Both the position numbers and the translations under genes were made by a program. Below, in pieces: positions 53,154 to 62,566 of a DNA stretch of 64,000 bases. The stretch lies in assembly GCA_945863875.1 (NCBI GenBank), contig CAMBBS010000014.1, positions 1 through 64,000 on the forward strand, in the 5' to 3' direction. The notes below the pieces were generated by a model, which was not told the origin of the DNA, searched no databases, and worked only from the letters and a program-made list of their open reading frames with translations. Each line of letters starts with the position of its first letter. The stretch's first letter is position 1. The DNA is from Desulfopila aestuarii DSM 18488. Lineage in GTDB: Bacteria > Desulfobacterota > Desulfobulbia > Desulfobulbales > Desulfocapsaceae.

Positions 53154-54491
53154 ATGAGCAGTTTTTTCAGAGATTTCTACCAGTTGATGTTGAAGGGCTC
53201 TCAGGCCCACGCCCGCTGGGAGCTGGAGATGTCAACCAACATTCTGGGAAGCCGGAAAAGACAGGTCGTTCTCCTTCTGCTGCTTTTGCCAATTCTGATC
53301 GGCGGCATCGCCATTGCCGCGGGAGGCGGTACGGGCCTGCCGAATATGCTGGGCGGTAAGTCAGCTTACATGCCGTCTCACTATACCAACCTCATCTTTT
53401 TCGCCTCCGTCTTTGTCGGTCTCTGTGCGGGACTTATCACCGGTTGTATCGGTGCGGGCGGCGGTTTCATAATCGCCCCGGCGCTGATGAGTGCGGGCGT
53501 CAAAGGTATCCTGGCCGTTGGTACCGATCTTTTTCATATTTTCGCTAAAGCGATCATGGGCAGTGTTCTCCATAGAAAAATGGGCAATATCTCTATCAGC
53601 CTGGCGGTCAATTTCCTTATCGGGTCGCTTATCGGAGCGACCCTGGGTGGGATGCTGAACAGGTATCTCTATGACCTCAACCCGGTACTGAGCGACCTGT
53701 TTATTACTATGGTTTATGTGTTTATTCTCGGCTTTCTCTCCTTTTATGCCTTGACGGATTACTTCAAAGCAAGACGAGGGGAAGCGTTTGCCAAGAACAA
53801 AGCGAGCCGTGCCGAGGATGTCTCACCAATGGGGCAAAAAATACAATCGGTAAACATTCCACCGATGCTGACTTTTGACCAGGGAGTCACCCCCGGTGGG
53901 CGCAAGATCTCCGCGGTTTTTCTCTGGGGCAGCGGGTTGCTCGTCGGTGCTGCGGCTGCCATTATGGGAGTCGGTGGCGGTTTTCTGACCTTCCCTATTT
54001 TTGTTTACGGTCTGGGTGTCTCCTCAATGACCACGGTCGGTACCGACATATTCCAGATAGTTTTTACAGCAGGGTACACTTCAATCAGCCAGTACGCTAT
54101 CTACGGCTTTGTTTTTTATACCCTGGCCATGGGCATGCTGCTTGGTTCCCTGATCGGTGTGCAGGTTGGTTCTCTGGTCACCAAGGTCGTACCGGGTGTT
54201 CAGATCCGCGGCTTTTTCGCCCTGGCGGTAACGGCCGGCTTCATCAACCGCTTTTTTGCCATGCCCTCAAAACTAAATAGTATGGATTATATCCAGATTT
54301 CCAAAGAGACCGGGGCCATGCTCGATTTAATCGGTAATAGCCTTTTCTTCCTGGTCATCGGTGCATTTGCCGTCTGGGTATTTTACGTCTTCTTCACCCA
54401 TTTAAAAGATCTGAAATTCGAGGATTCGCTGTCTTCTGCACCAATTTTAACAGATCTCAAATTAAAAGAAGCGAAATCGGAGGGTCAATGA
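53154..54491 (+). CDS. TauE/SafE (DUF81) family permease
   Basis: 445 residues from ATG 53154 with AGAGGTG eight bases upstream (GTG at 53145 is an in-frame alternative). About eight to nine membrane helices. The family motif occurs twice: ITGCIGAGGGFIIAPALMSAGV (first repeat) and IMGVGGGFLTFPIFVYGLGVSSMTTVGTDIFQ (second), interrupted by a hydrophilic loop near residues 200-250. TauE-type proteins export or import sulfonates, sulfite or other anions; the substrate here is unknown. Next gene starts one base after the stop. Confidence 0.88.
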   Translation: MSSFFRDFYQLMLKGSQAHARWELEMSTNILGSRKRQVVLLLLLLPILIGGIAIAAGGGTGLPNMLGGKSAYMPSHYTNLIFFASVFVGLCAGLITGCIGAGGGFIIAPALMSAGVKGILAVGTDLFHIFAKAIMGSVLHRKMGNISISLAVNFLIGSLIGATLGGMLNRYLYDLNPVLSDLFITMVYVFILGFLSFYALTDYFKARRGEAFAKNKASRAEDVSPMGQKIQSVNIPPMLTFDQGVTPGGRKISAVFLWGSGLLVGAAAAIMGVGGGFLTFPIFVYGLGVSSMTTVGTDIFQIVFTAGYTSISQYAIYGFVFYTLAMGMLLGSLIGVQVGSLVTKVVPGVQIRGFFALAVTAGFINRFFAMPSKLNSMDYIQISKETGAMLDLIGNSLFFLVIGAFAVWVFYVFFTHLKDLKFEDSLSSAPILTDLKLKEAKSEGQ

Positions 54492-54492
54492 T

Positions 54493-55182
54493 ATGAGCAT
54501 GCAGCGTAAACTGAAAACCCGTGGAATCGTCATGGTGGTCTCCTTTTTTGTACTTCTGGGGATGATCTTTACTCCGATTTTCCCGGGCAAAATGAATGGC
54601 CTAGATTATATGGACAATCTCTTCAACATGATTTCGAAGGGTTCATCCTATTTCATTCCTCAGTCAATATCAGATAGCGAAAAATTTGCGGGACAGTCCA
54701 TTGATGTGACCATAAAAATGGCCAATGACGAAGCAACCGTCGATGCGGCAAAACTCTTTACTGCTGGAGGTGCCGAGGCTAATGTTCTGGGAGCAGAGAT
54801 TAATATTAAGGGGGATGTGGCGAATATTGTCAAGAGCGCCCTGGCCGATGCCGACTTGATGTTTAAAAACGACGGCAAGCCTCTAGTTGATAAATATGGT
54901 TATAATGAACAACAGGTCATGTTCAACTGGTGGACGTCGTTTAACCAAATTAGCAAGGAATTGACCAAGGGGGAGCAATTCGACACGGCGAAATTGTTTA
55001 GTAATGTGCAGAAAAAAGCCATCGAACCCGCCTATAACTATTATGGCGTGAAAATAGAGGACTGGAAGGCAAATATCGTCCTGGTGCTTGCATCTCTTGC
55101 TTTCTATGTCCTTTATACTCTTTGGTATGGGTTTGGGTTAATGTATGTCTTTGAAGGATTGGGGTATAAAATAGGTCATTAA
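54493..55182 (+). CDS. Two-helix membrane protein of the TauE operon, unknown function
   Basis: 229 residues. One N-terminal membrane helix (GIVMVVSFFVLLGMIFTPIF), a periplasmic domain of about 150 residues with no recognised family, and a C-terminal helix (IVLVLASLAFYVLYTLWYGFGLMYVF). The gene starts one base after the permease stop, so it is probably a permease partner or substrate-contacting subunit. Inference from position only. Confidence 0.75.
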   Translation: MSMQRKLKTRGIVMVVSFFVLLGMIFTPIFPGKMNGLDYMDNLFNMISKGSSYFIPQSISDSEKFAGQSIDVTIKMANDEATVDAAKLFTAGGAEANVLGAEINIKGDVANIVKSALADADLMFKNDGKPLVDKYGYNEQQVMFNWWTSFNQISKELTKGEQFDTAKLFSNVQKKAIEPAYNYYGVKIEDWKANIVLVLASLAFYVLYTLWYGFGLMYVFEGLGYKIGH

Positions 55183-55266
55183 CTATAGGCTTACACGGAT
55201 AAAACCCTGTCGGATTGATGAAAGAAGATCTTTGCCTCAATCCGGCAGGGCAGAAAAGGAGATGGA

Positions 55267-57888
55267 ATGCTGCGGATTTTTTCGTTTATAAAAGAAAGCC
55301 TGTTCCCTGCGCCACCTCCTGTGTTCAATCAGGAAGAACTTGGTGAGGCCTTCCGGAAAAGGTATACGCATTTCCGTAGTCTGTTGACGGCCAACAATAA
55401 TGCCCTGCAGGCCATGGCTGATCTGGAAAAGATCTATTACGGCGGGGACAGTTACCGGATGGCGGTAATCCGCTCGAAGATAACGACCATCCTCGTCAAT
55501 GTCTATAAAATGGTCCGTAGTCTCCTCGCCATGTCCTCCGGCAGATATGGTGAACTGGAGAAAATATTTGATACCATAAATTCCAATCTGGAATATATCA
55601 TCGAAAAAAAACCTGAGTTGCCGCAGGGCCCGTTAATTCTCGGACTGTCTGAACTCAGCCTGAAAGATGCAACTCTGGCAGGGGATAAAATGGCCTGTCT
55701 TGGTGAGCTTACCCGGCTTCCGGGGATTATGGTCCCACCAGGTTTTGTGCTGACGGCAACGGCTACCAGAAAATTTCTCACCGCCGAACATCTCGCCGAG
55801 ATCAACAGACGGCTGCAGGTGCTTGATCCAGACGATCTTGATGCTCTTTATAAGGGTTGCCACGGCATTCAGTCCATGATTCTCGCTTTGCCCCTGCCGG
55901 CAGATCTTGAGGAGTTGCTGCTGGTGCATTATAACAGGCTGGAAAAAGTTGCATTTCCCGGTTGCCGGGTCTCGATGCGGTCTAGCGCGCTGGGCGAGGA
56001 TAGCGCAACGGTCTCCTTTGCCGGTCTTTACCGTAGTGTGTTGAATGTCGATCGGACGAATATCGTTGCAGCATATAAAGAGGTAATCGCCGGCAAATAC
56101 GGGGCCAGGGCCATTGCCTATCGGCGTCAGCGTGGTTATCGGCATGAGGATATCGAGATGTGTGTCGGTTGTATGGTCATGGTCGATGCCCTGGTCAGCG
56201 GTGTTGTTTACAGTATAGATCCCGGGCAGGAAGACAATGGCCTTTTGCGCATCAATGCCACGGCCGGAATCGCTAAAGGAGTGGTGGATGGGTCACAGGC
56301 AGCCGACCTTTTTCTCATCAGCAGGGAGAAACCCTATCCGGTAGTCTACAATGAAATACGTCAAGTGGTGATCAAACAGGGACCAGCGCAGACCGCCGGA
56401 CCATCTCTTACCTATAATCAATTAAGAAAACTCGCGGAAACAGCGCTTTTACTTGAAGAACAATTCGGAGAACCGCAGGATATCGAATGGTCCTTCGACC
56501 ACCAGGGAGTGCTCTATATTCTGCAGAGCAGGCCGCTGACCGGAGGACACCCAGCGGTGGAAACGTCGAAAAAACCAGAAATTACTGTCGCTGATTCGAG
56601 GGAACAGCCAATTATCTTCGGCGGTGTTTGTGCCAGCAATGGCATTGCCAGTGGAGAGGTTTTTCGCGTTGACTCCCCCGAGGCCATGCGTCGCTTTCCA
56701 AAAGGAGGCATCCTGTTGCTTGCCCACCCGTTGCCGGAGTGGGCACCGCTCCTCAATCGGGCCGCTGCGGTTATTGCCGAAGGCGGCACCGAGGCCGGAC
56801 ATCTGGCGACGGTATCGCGGGAATTCGGCATACCCGCACTGTTTGGCCTGCCGGACGCTTTGAAACTTCTCGAAGATGGTCAGACGATTACCCTGCATGC
56901 CACCGGCAGGGCTGTTTTTGCGGGCCGCAGGGAGGACCTGCTCCGGCAAAAAAATGTGAAAAAAGATATTATGGCCGGCAGTCCGGTCCAAAGAATTCTC
57001 ACCGAGGCCCTGCAGTGGATAACCCCGCTGAACCTCAATGACCCTGCCTCACCACGGTTTAAATCATCATGGTGTGAGACTCTGCATGACATCACTCGTT
57101 TCTGTCATGAAAAATCGGTGACGGAGATGTTTAGTTTCGGTCAGACCCATCGTTTCGACCAATCCGCCGCCAAACGACTTGTCGGTGATGTCCCGCTGGA
57201 GTGGTGGGTGATAGATCTGGCCGATGGCTTTCGGGACGGGGCGGGAGTAGGTGTTAAAACGATCCGGATCGAAGACATTGTCTCTATCCCGATGCTTGCC
57301 ATCTGGCAGGGTATTTCCGCCTATCCCTGGCAGGGACCGCCCAGGGTCAGTGCTCGGGGTTTTGGTTCGATTATCTTTCAGTCGACTATGCGGCCAGAAC
57401 TTGATCCATCGGTGCCATCGGCTTTAACCACTAAAAATTATTTTCTTATTTCCAAAAATTTCTGCAATCTCAGCGTGCGCCTTGGCTACCATTACGCCAT
57501 GATCGAAGCCTATCTCAGTGATCTGCTCACCGAGAGCTACGTCACTTTCAGATTTAAAGGCGGAGCCGCCGATCAGCAGCGCAAGGCAGTGCGTGCCAGG
57601 CTGCTGGCCGATATTCTGCTGCAATATGATTTTCGCATCGAGTTACGTTCGGACTCCCTGCTTGCCAGAGTAAAAAAACGTTCGGTGGAATTCCTCGAAC
57701 AGCGACTGCAGGTTCTTGGCTATTTGACCCTACACGCACGACAGCTCGATATGGTCATGGAGCAGCCTGGCGTGGTTGACCAGTACCGGGAAAAGTTTTT
57801 GCGGGAAATTGAAGAAATGCTTGGCAAAACGGCACCAACATGTGGGGAGGATGATAATGGCAAAGAAAAAGAAAATACTGTTAGTTGA
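55267..57888 (+). CDS. PEP synthase/PPDK-like phosphotransfer protein without the PEP-binding barrel
   Basis: 873 residues. Residues 1-125 are a helical domain of unknown type. About 130-430 form the PPDK N-terminal ATP-grasp domain (GELTRLPGIMVPPGFVLTA; VSMRSSALGEDSATVSFAGLY; IEWSFDHQGVLYILQSRPL). About 450-560 are the phosphohistidine swivel domain with H512 in IAEGGTEAGHLATVSREFG. The last about 300 residues match no PEP-utilising TIM barrel. So ATP could phosphorylate the swivel His, but the acceptor is not pyruvate in the usual way. GGAG precedes the ATG. Lies between the two-TM protein and a receiver whose start it overlaps by 32 bases. Confidence 0.82.
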   Translation: MLRIFSFIKESLFPAPPPVFNQEELGEAFRKRYTHFRSLLTANNNALQAMADLEKIYYGGDSYRMAVIRSKITTILVNVYKMVRSLLAMSSGRYGELEKIFDTINSNLEYIIEKKPELPQGPLILGLSELSLKDATLAGDKMACLGELTRLPGIMVPPGFVLTATATRKFLTAEHLAEINRRLQVLDPDDLDALYKGCHGIQSMILALPLPADLEELLLVHYNRLEKVAFPGCRVSMRSSALGEDSATVSFAGLYRSVLNVDRTNIVAAYKEVIAGKYGARAIAYRRQRGYRHEDIEMCVGCMVMVDALVSGVVYSIDPGQEDNGLLRINATAGIAKGVVDGSQAADLFLISREKPYPVVYNEIRQVVIKQGPAQTAGPSLTYNQLRKLAETALLLEEQFGEPQDIEWSFDHQGVLYILQSRPLTGGHPAVETSKKPEITVADSREQPIIFGGVCASNGIASGEVFRVDSPEAMRRFPKGGILLLAHPLPEWAPLLNRAAAVIAEGGTEAGHLATVSREFGIPALFGLPDALKLLEDGQTITLHATGRAVFAGRREDLLRQKNVKKDIMAGSPVQRILTEALQWITPLNLNDPASPRFKSSWCETLHDITRFCHEKSVTEMFSFGQTHRFDQSAAKRLVGDVPLEWWVIDLADGFRDGAGVGVKTIRIEDIVSIPMLAIWQGISAYPWQGPPRVSARGFGSIIFQSTMRPELDPSVPSALTTKNYFLISKNFCNLSVRLGYHYAMIEAYLSDLLTESYVTFRFKGGAADQQRKAVRARLLADILLQYDFRIELRSDSLLARVKKRSVEFLEQRLQVLGYLTLHARQLDMVMEQPGVVDQYREKFLREIEEMLGKTAPTCGEDDNGKEKENTVS

Positions 57889-58234
57889 TGATGAAGTTGA
57901 TTTCCGCGAGACAATGGGTAAATTATTTTCCAGGCGGGAAGTAGATTTTAGTTTGGCGGAAAGCTGCATGGACGCGCTGGAGCAGATTGAGCATGATGAT
58001 TTCGATGTGGTGGTCATGGATGTCTCGATGCCCGGACTCGATGGTCTCAAATGTATGGCGGAAATGAAGAAGGTTCATCCGCACCTGGAGGTGATAATTC
58101 TCACCGGTCATGCCTCGCCCCATGCCGGTGTTGCGGGGATAAGAAAGGGGGCCTTCGACTACTGTCTGAAACCAATTGACTTCGAAGAGCTGCTTGAAAA
58201 AATCATGCTGGCAAGAAAATCCCTTGCCGAGTAA
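57857..58234 (+). CDS. Single-domain response regulator
   Basis: 125 residues: acidic pocket VDDEVD, phosphoacceptor D55 in VVMDVSMPG, LTGHAS and KPID. It is closely similar in layout to the receiver at 52664. GGAGG lies seven bases before ATG, inside the end of the PEP-synthase-like gene. Last gene of the operon. No output domain. Confidence 0.92.
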   Translation: MAKKKKILLVDDEVDFRETMGKLFSRREVDFSLAESCMDALEQIEHDDFDVVVMDVSMPGLDGLKCMAEMKKVHPHLEVIILTGHASPHAGVAGIRKGAFDYCLKPIDFEELLEKIMLARKSLAE

Positions 58235-58351
58235 TGGCAGCCTCTGCGCGGAAATATTTCAGTTTTCTCCTGTTTTTCCTGACCACTCCCGTGGCATTCC
58301 CCAATAATTAGGCTTTGTCCCGTAGGGCCAGCCGGATTTTCTTGCTAAAAC

Positions 58352-58389
58352 GTGTCGCTCATGTTAACAACTGTTAACATGAGCGACAC
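58352..58389. promoter_or_regulatory. TetR operator, copy 1 (18-bp perfect arms)
   Basis: Arms 58352-58369 and 58372-58389 are exact complements with an AC spacer; the core is CATGTTAACA and TGTTAACATG. It covers the start codon of the TetR gene, suggesting autorepression at or just after transcription start. Confidence 0.75.
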
Positions 58390-58957
58390 CAAAGAGATTA
58401 TACTGTCCGCCGCCTGCGATATCTATCTGCTCGAAGGCTATAAGGGCATGAGTATGCGTCAAGTCGCCGGGAAAGCCGGCATTTCGCCGACGGCCATCTA
58501 TCGACATTTTGTTAACAAGGAAGCCCTGCACCATCAGGTGCTGCGGGAAGGCTTTCGTACCTTCGACTCTTATCTGCAGGCCGCGCTTGTCGGGCGAGAC
58601 GCCTTGGCGCGCTTGCATCTGGCGGCGGAAAGATTTTTTGCCTTTGCCAGTGAGCAGAAGAAATATTACGAAATCCTCTTTCTGACCATGGACCATACGG
58701 TGGAACATAGCATCAAGGGGGCGCTGGCCAAAGACGCCACGGTCAGCCGGAAATTCATGGTCGATCGGGTCAAGGACTGCATGCGGGAAAAAAGCCTGAA
58801 AGACGATGATGCCGGGGAGGTGGCTACCCTGCTTCTCGCTACATGCAATGGCTTTTTCGGCATGTATGTCTCGAAAAAGCTCTCTGATACACCGGCTGAA
58901 ATGAAAGCAAAGTACCAGCGGATGTATCAGCGGCTGCTAAACGGCCTGCGGACGTAA
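58379..58957 (+). CDS. TetR-family transcriptional regulator
   Basis: 192 residues from ATG 58379. The N-terminal HTH is typical: AACDIYLLEGYKGMSMRQVAGKAGISPTAIYRHFVNKEAL. The ligand-binding C-terminus resembles TetR_C types of fatty-acid or multidrug regulators. The start codon lies within the perfect palindrome; GTG 58352 and ATG 58361 are also in frame but would place the whole operator in the coding sequence. The same palindrome core precedes the next gene (acyl-CoA dehydrogenase), which is the likely target along with itself. Confidence 0.88.
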   Translation: MSDTKEIILSAACDIYLLEGYKGMSMRQVAGKAGISPTAIYRHFVNKEALHHQVLREGFRTFDSYLQAALVGRDALARLHLAAERFFAFASEQKKYYEILFLTMDHTVEHSIKGALAKDATVSRKFMVDRVKDCMREKSLKDDDAGEVATLLLATCNGFFGMYVSKKLSDTPAEMKAKYQRMYQRLLNGLRT

Positions 58958-58988
58958 TGTCGGGGGCTTTTGCGCGGATATTTTTTTG

Positions 58989-59020
58989 CCGGTCATGTTA
59001 ACAGCCGTTAACATGACCGG
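58989..59020. promoter_or_regulatory. TetR operator, copy 2
   Basis: CATGTTAACA-GC-CGTTAACATG with extended arms CCGGT/ACCGG. Same core and spacer length as copy 1; it lies about 70 bases before the acyl-CoA dehydrogenase start. Confidence 0.75.
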
Positions 59021-59087
59021 TTGATAATGATTGATGACGATTATTGACAACATTATAGCTTGAATCAAGCTAAGGGGGGACGATACC

Positions 59088-60875
59088 ATGTTATTAAATG
59101 ATGCCGCGACGCTACCAAAAGAAGAAGGCCAGGCAGCCGGCCAAAAGATAGGAACGCCGACCGTTCAGGCGACAAGACGGCTCCTGTTGAATCCGAAAAC
59201 CGAAGCCTATGACCATCTCGATGCAGCCTCCCGCAAGCTGGTGCGAAAAACCATCGAATTTTTTGAACAAAAAGGCAAGGCCAGACTCAAGGAGGATGAT
59301 CATGAGCGGGTCTGGTACAGTGATTTCCTTGAATTTTCCAAACAGGAAAAGTTGTTTGCAACCTTTCTCACCATCCAGGAATACGGCAGTGGCGATTGCC
59401 GCTGGGATACCTGCCGAAATTGTGCGATCAATGAAATCCTCGGCTTCTATGGCTTGAGCTACTGGTATACCTGGCAGGTGACGATTCTTGGCCTGGGGCC
59501 GATCTGGATGAGTGGCAATGCGCTGGTTAAAACGCGCACCGCTCAGCTGCTGCAGGACGGCGGGATCTTCGCTTTCGGTCTGTCGGAAAAAGAACATGGC
59601 GCGGATATTTACGCCAGCGATATGGATCTGGTGGCACAGGAGGACGGCAGTTATCTGGCAAGCGGCAGCAAGTATTATATCGGCAACGCCAATGAGGCGG
59701 CACTGGTGGCCACCTTCGGCAAGTTTGCCGATTCCGGTGAATATGTCTTTTTCGTCGTCGATGCCAGGCACGACAAGTATGAACTGGTAAAAAATGTCAT
59801 CAACTCGCAGAACTATGTCGCCGAATATCGCCTCAACGACTATCCAATCCAGGAACAAGATATCCTCGCCAAAGGCCGCGATGCCTGGGACATGGCGCTT
59901 AATACGGTTAATGTCGGCAAGTTCAATCTCGGCTGGGCTTCTATCGGCATCAGTACCCATGCCTTTTACGAAGCCCTCAATCACGCGTCGGCCCGGCGGT
60001 TATTCGACCATTATGTTACTGACTTTATCCATGTGCAGCAACTGTTCACCGATGCCTATGCGCGCCTTGCCGCGATGAAGCTGTTCGCCACGCGGGCCAT
60101 CGACTATATGCGGGTGGCCGGGCCGGACGACCGGCGCTATCTGCTCTTTACCCCGATGGTGAAAATGAAGGTGACCACCCAGGGTGAAGAGGTGATCAAT
60201 GCCCTCTGGGATGTTATTGCCGCGAAAGGATTCGAGAAAGACATGTACTTTGAAATGGCGGCCCGGGATATTCGCGCCCTGCCAAAGCTTGAGGGAACGG
60301 TTCATGTCAATATGGCGCTGATCATTAAATTCATGGCCAATTATTTTTTCAAACCCGGTAAATACGCCGATCCGCCGCGGATGACCGCCCCGGGCAACGA
60401 CGATTTTCTCTTTCAGCAGGGATTGACCAAGGGGCTCGGGAAAACCCGCTTTCATGACTATCGTAAGGTCTATGGCGAGGTGCATCTGCCCAACGTGCGG
60501 ATCTTCAAGAAACAGATTCGCCTGCTGAAGTTGCTGCTCGTCGTCGGGAAACCGAGCAAGGAGCAGATCAAGGATTTCGATTTTCTGCTCAACCTCGGCG
60601 AACTCTTCACGCTGGTGGTCTACGGGCAGCTGATTCTGGAAAATGCCAGGCTTCTGAACATTGATGATGCCGTCATCGATCAGATCTTTGAGGTGATGAT
60701 CCGCGATTTTTCCAAGTACGCCCTGCAGCTCTACACCAAGGGCAGCACGACCTTTATCCAGCAGAAAATCTGTCAGCGGATGGTCAAACGTCCGGTGGTC
60801 GATAGGAAACGGTTCAGCTATGTCTGGGAAACATACGTTTCTGCCCTAAAAGACCAGTATGAGATGAATCCTTAA
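59088..60875 (+). CDS. Acyl-CoA dehydrogenase family protein
   Basis: 595 residues, longer than the classic about 380-residue enzymes. The FAD/substrate region GGIFAFGLSEKEHGADIYASDM corresponds to the conserved TEP.xGSD motif; GSKYYIGNANEAALVATFGK and VNVGKFNLGWASIG follow in ACAD order, then a helical C-terminal domain and a 150-residue extension. The usual catalytic Glu position lies in a variant segment (KLEGTVHVN), so activity is uncertain. AAGGGGGG lies eight bases before ATG. Probably controlled by the adjacent TetR through the shared palindrome; acyl substrate unknown. Confidence 0.85.
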   Translation: MLLNDAATLPKEEGQAAGQKIGTPTVQATRRLLLNPKTEAYDHLDAASRKLVRKTIEFFEQKGKARLKEDDHERVWYSDFLEFSKQEKLFATFLTIQEYGSGDCRWDTCRNCAINEILGFYGLSYWYTWQVTILGLGPIWMSGNALVKTRTAQLLQDGGIFAFGLSEKEHGADIYASDMDLVAQEDGSYLASGSKYYIGNANEAALVATFGKFADSGEYVFFVVDARHDKYELVKNVINSQNYVAEYRLNDYPIQEQDILAKGRDAWDMALNTVNVGKFNLGWASIGISTHAFYEALNHASARRLFDHYVTDFIHVQQLFTDAYARLAAMKLFATRAIDYMRVAGPDDRRYLLFTPMVKMKVTTQGEEVINALWDVIAAKGFEKDMYFEMAARDIRALPKLEGTVHVNMALIIKFMANYFFKPGKYADPPRMTAPGNDDFLFQQGLTKGLGKTRFHDYRKVYGEVHLPNVRIFKKQIRLLKLLLVVGKPSKEQIKDFDFLLNLGELFTLVVYGQLILENARLLNIDDAVIDQIFEVMIRDFSKYALQLYTKGSTTFIQQKICQRMVKRPVVDRKRFSYVWETYVSALKDQYEMNP

Positions 60876-60903
60876 AGGAACAGCACCTGTTAACGGCTCG
60901 CCA

Positions 60904-60927
60904 AACCCCGGCGGTTTAGCCGGGGTT
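60904..60927. terminator. Bidirectional hairpin between convergent genes
   Basis: Arms AACCCCGGC (60904-60912) and GCCGGGGTT (60919-60927) with a GGTTTA loop, between the ACAD and permease stops. GC-rich stem without a strong T-run. Confidence 0.6.
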
Positions 60928-60935
60928 GGTGAGGA

Positions 60936-62297
60936 TCAATTTTCTGCCGGAGCAATAATTTTTTTGTCCGATCGACTGGATATCCGTCTACGCATAAAGG
61001 GCAGACCGGCAGCGATGATCGCCGCCGTCAGCAAGAGGAAGTGCAGAAACATATCCTTTTGGATGGCCCCCCAGATAATATACAGGGAACCGGCACCGGC
61101 CAGCATGGGCGTGATGTATCTGCTGCATATACCCAGGTCGGTGAACCGTCGCATCACCCAAAAATAAAGGGAAATGTAGATCACATAGAGAAAGGCGATC
61201 GGCAGTTCGGAGATATCCATAAATCGTCCCCACCAGCCGGCAAAATTGCCGTACCAGATCATCAGCCAGAAGGCGGAAAGAGCAAAACCGAGCAAGGCGG
61301 AGTTGATGGTGCTGTTGGTGGAGGCATTGACCCTGGCGAAGAAGTCAGCCTTTGGGCCGAGGCCACGGGAAGCGATGGAAAACATGCCCCGGCAGGAGCC
61401 CATGATCAAACCGTTTAAGGTACCCAGGCAGGAAATAATGACAAATACCGTCAGCAGGGTGCCACCCAGCCTGCCGAAAACAAGAGAGAGAACCTTCACC
61501 GGGGCGTTATCCCCGGCACTGATAATCTCATCGTTGGACAGCACCCCGGAAATACCGACATAGTAGAGCATGTAGATGGCGACAACAGCCGAGGCGCCGA
61601 AGATGAGTGCTTTTGGCAGGGTGCGCTTGGCGTTTTTCAGCTCGGCATTGATGCAGGTGGCGATTATCCAGCCCTCGTAGGCAAAGGCAGTGGCCAGGGT
61701 GGCCACCGCAAGGCCTCCGCCGCCTGAAACGTTTTTGGCCGTGCCGGTAAAACTCTCCAGGGTCTGGCCATTCATCAGGCCGGTGAAAATGCCGACAACG
61801 GCGACCAGGGCCAGAGGAATCAGCTTGATAATCGTGGCCGAGACCTGCCATTTTCCGGCCAGTATCGGCGAGCAGCAGTTGAGAAGGAAAAAAAGTGTCA
61901 TGTATATGGCAGAAAGCAGCCACACCCCTTGCTCAAGACCGAGCAGGCCGATGGAGTAATTGGCGGAAACCCAGGCGAGTACAGCGACCAGCGTCGGGTA
62001 GTAGATAAAGGTCATGAACCAGGCGACGAGGTAGCCCGCCCGCTGGCCGTAGGCCTCTTCAAAGTAGTCGACGACCCCGTTGACCCTTTCGATACGGGTG
62101 GCAATCCGGGCAAAGACCGAGGCGGTAACAATCATAATAGAGCCGCCGATGAGCCAGGCGAGCAGGGCGGTGGAAAGCTTGCCGCCGGAGGCGACCAGCA
62201 CATCATCCGCTTTGAAAAAGACACCGGAACCTATGGTAATGCCGATAACCATTGCGGTGGCTGTCCAGATGCCATACTTCCTTTGCAGGGTTTCCAT
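60936..62297 (-). CDS. APC-family amino acid permease
   Basis: 453 residues with 12 predicted membrane helices. The N-terminal GITIGSGVFFKADDVL is the APC helix-1 substrate motif (G-S-G-V-F), and TAFAYEGWIIATCINAELKNAKRTLPKAL is the typical helix 6/loop of the LAT/APA subfamily. Cytoplasmic membrane transporter for amino acids or related solutes; substrate not assignable. GGAGAAAA precedes the ATG. Confidence 0.9.
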   Translation of the reverse strand: METLQRKYGIWTATAMVIGITIGSGVFFKADDVLVASGGKLSTALLAWLIGGSIMIVTASVFARIATRIERVNGVVDYFEEAYGQRAGYLVAWFMTFIYYPTLVAVLAWVSANYSIGLLGLEQGVWLLSAIYMTLFFLLNCCSPILAGKWQVSATIIKLIPLALVAVVGIFTGLMNGQTLESFTGTAKNVSGGGGLAVATLATAFAYEGWIIATCINAELKNAKRTLPKALIFGASAVVAIYMLYYVGISGVLSNDEIISAGDNAPVKVLSLVFGRLGGTLLTVFVIISCLGTLNGLIMGSCRGMFSIASRGLGPKADFFARVNASTNSTINSALLGFALSAFWLMIWYGNFAGWWGRFMDISELPIAFLYVIYISLYFWVMRRFTDLGICSRYITPMLAGAGSLYIIWGAIQKDMFLHFLLLTAAIIAAGLPFMRRRISSRSDKKIIAPAEN

Positions 62298-62566
62298 TTT
62301 TCTCCATTTTGCTGAATAACTCGATTTTGCAAATAATATTTGCGGATATGTAAAAATTGTTGCTGTAATACATTATTTTTCACAAACTTCCCATGGGATT
62401 CTTTGCGCAGGATATATGGGCCGGCAGCCCTCTCTGGATACTTTGCCGTGAAAATGATTGAGCCGATGGTTGCTGGCAAATATTCGTTGTTGACAATGAA
62501 TGGTTTTTGTTCAAAAACTGATAGGGTGTAAGGTTCCGAGAAAAAAGAAAAACAAGGAGAAGAGCC

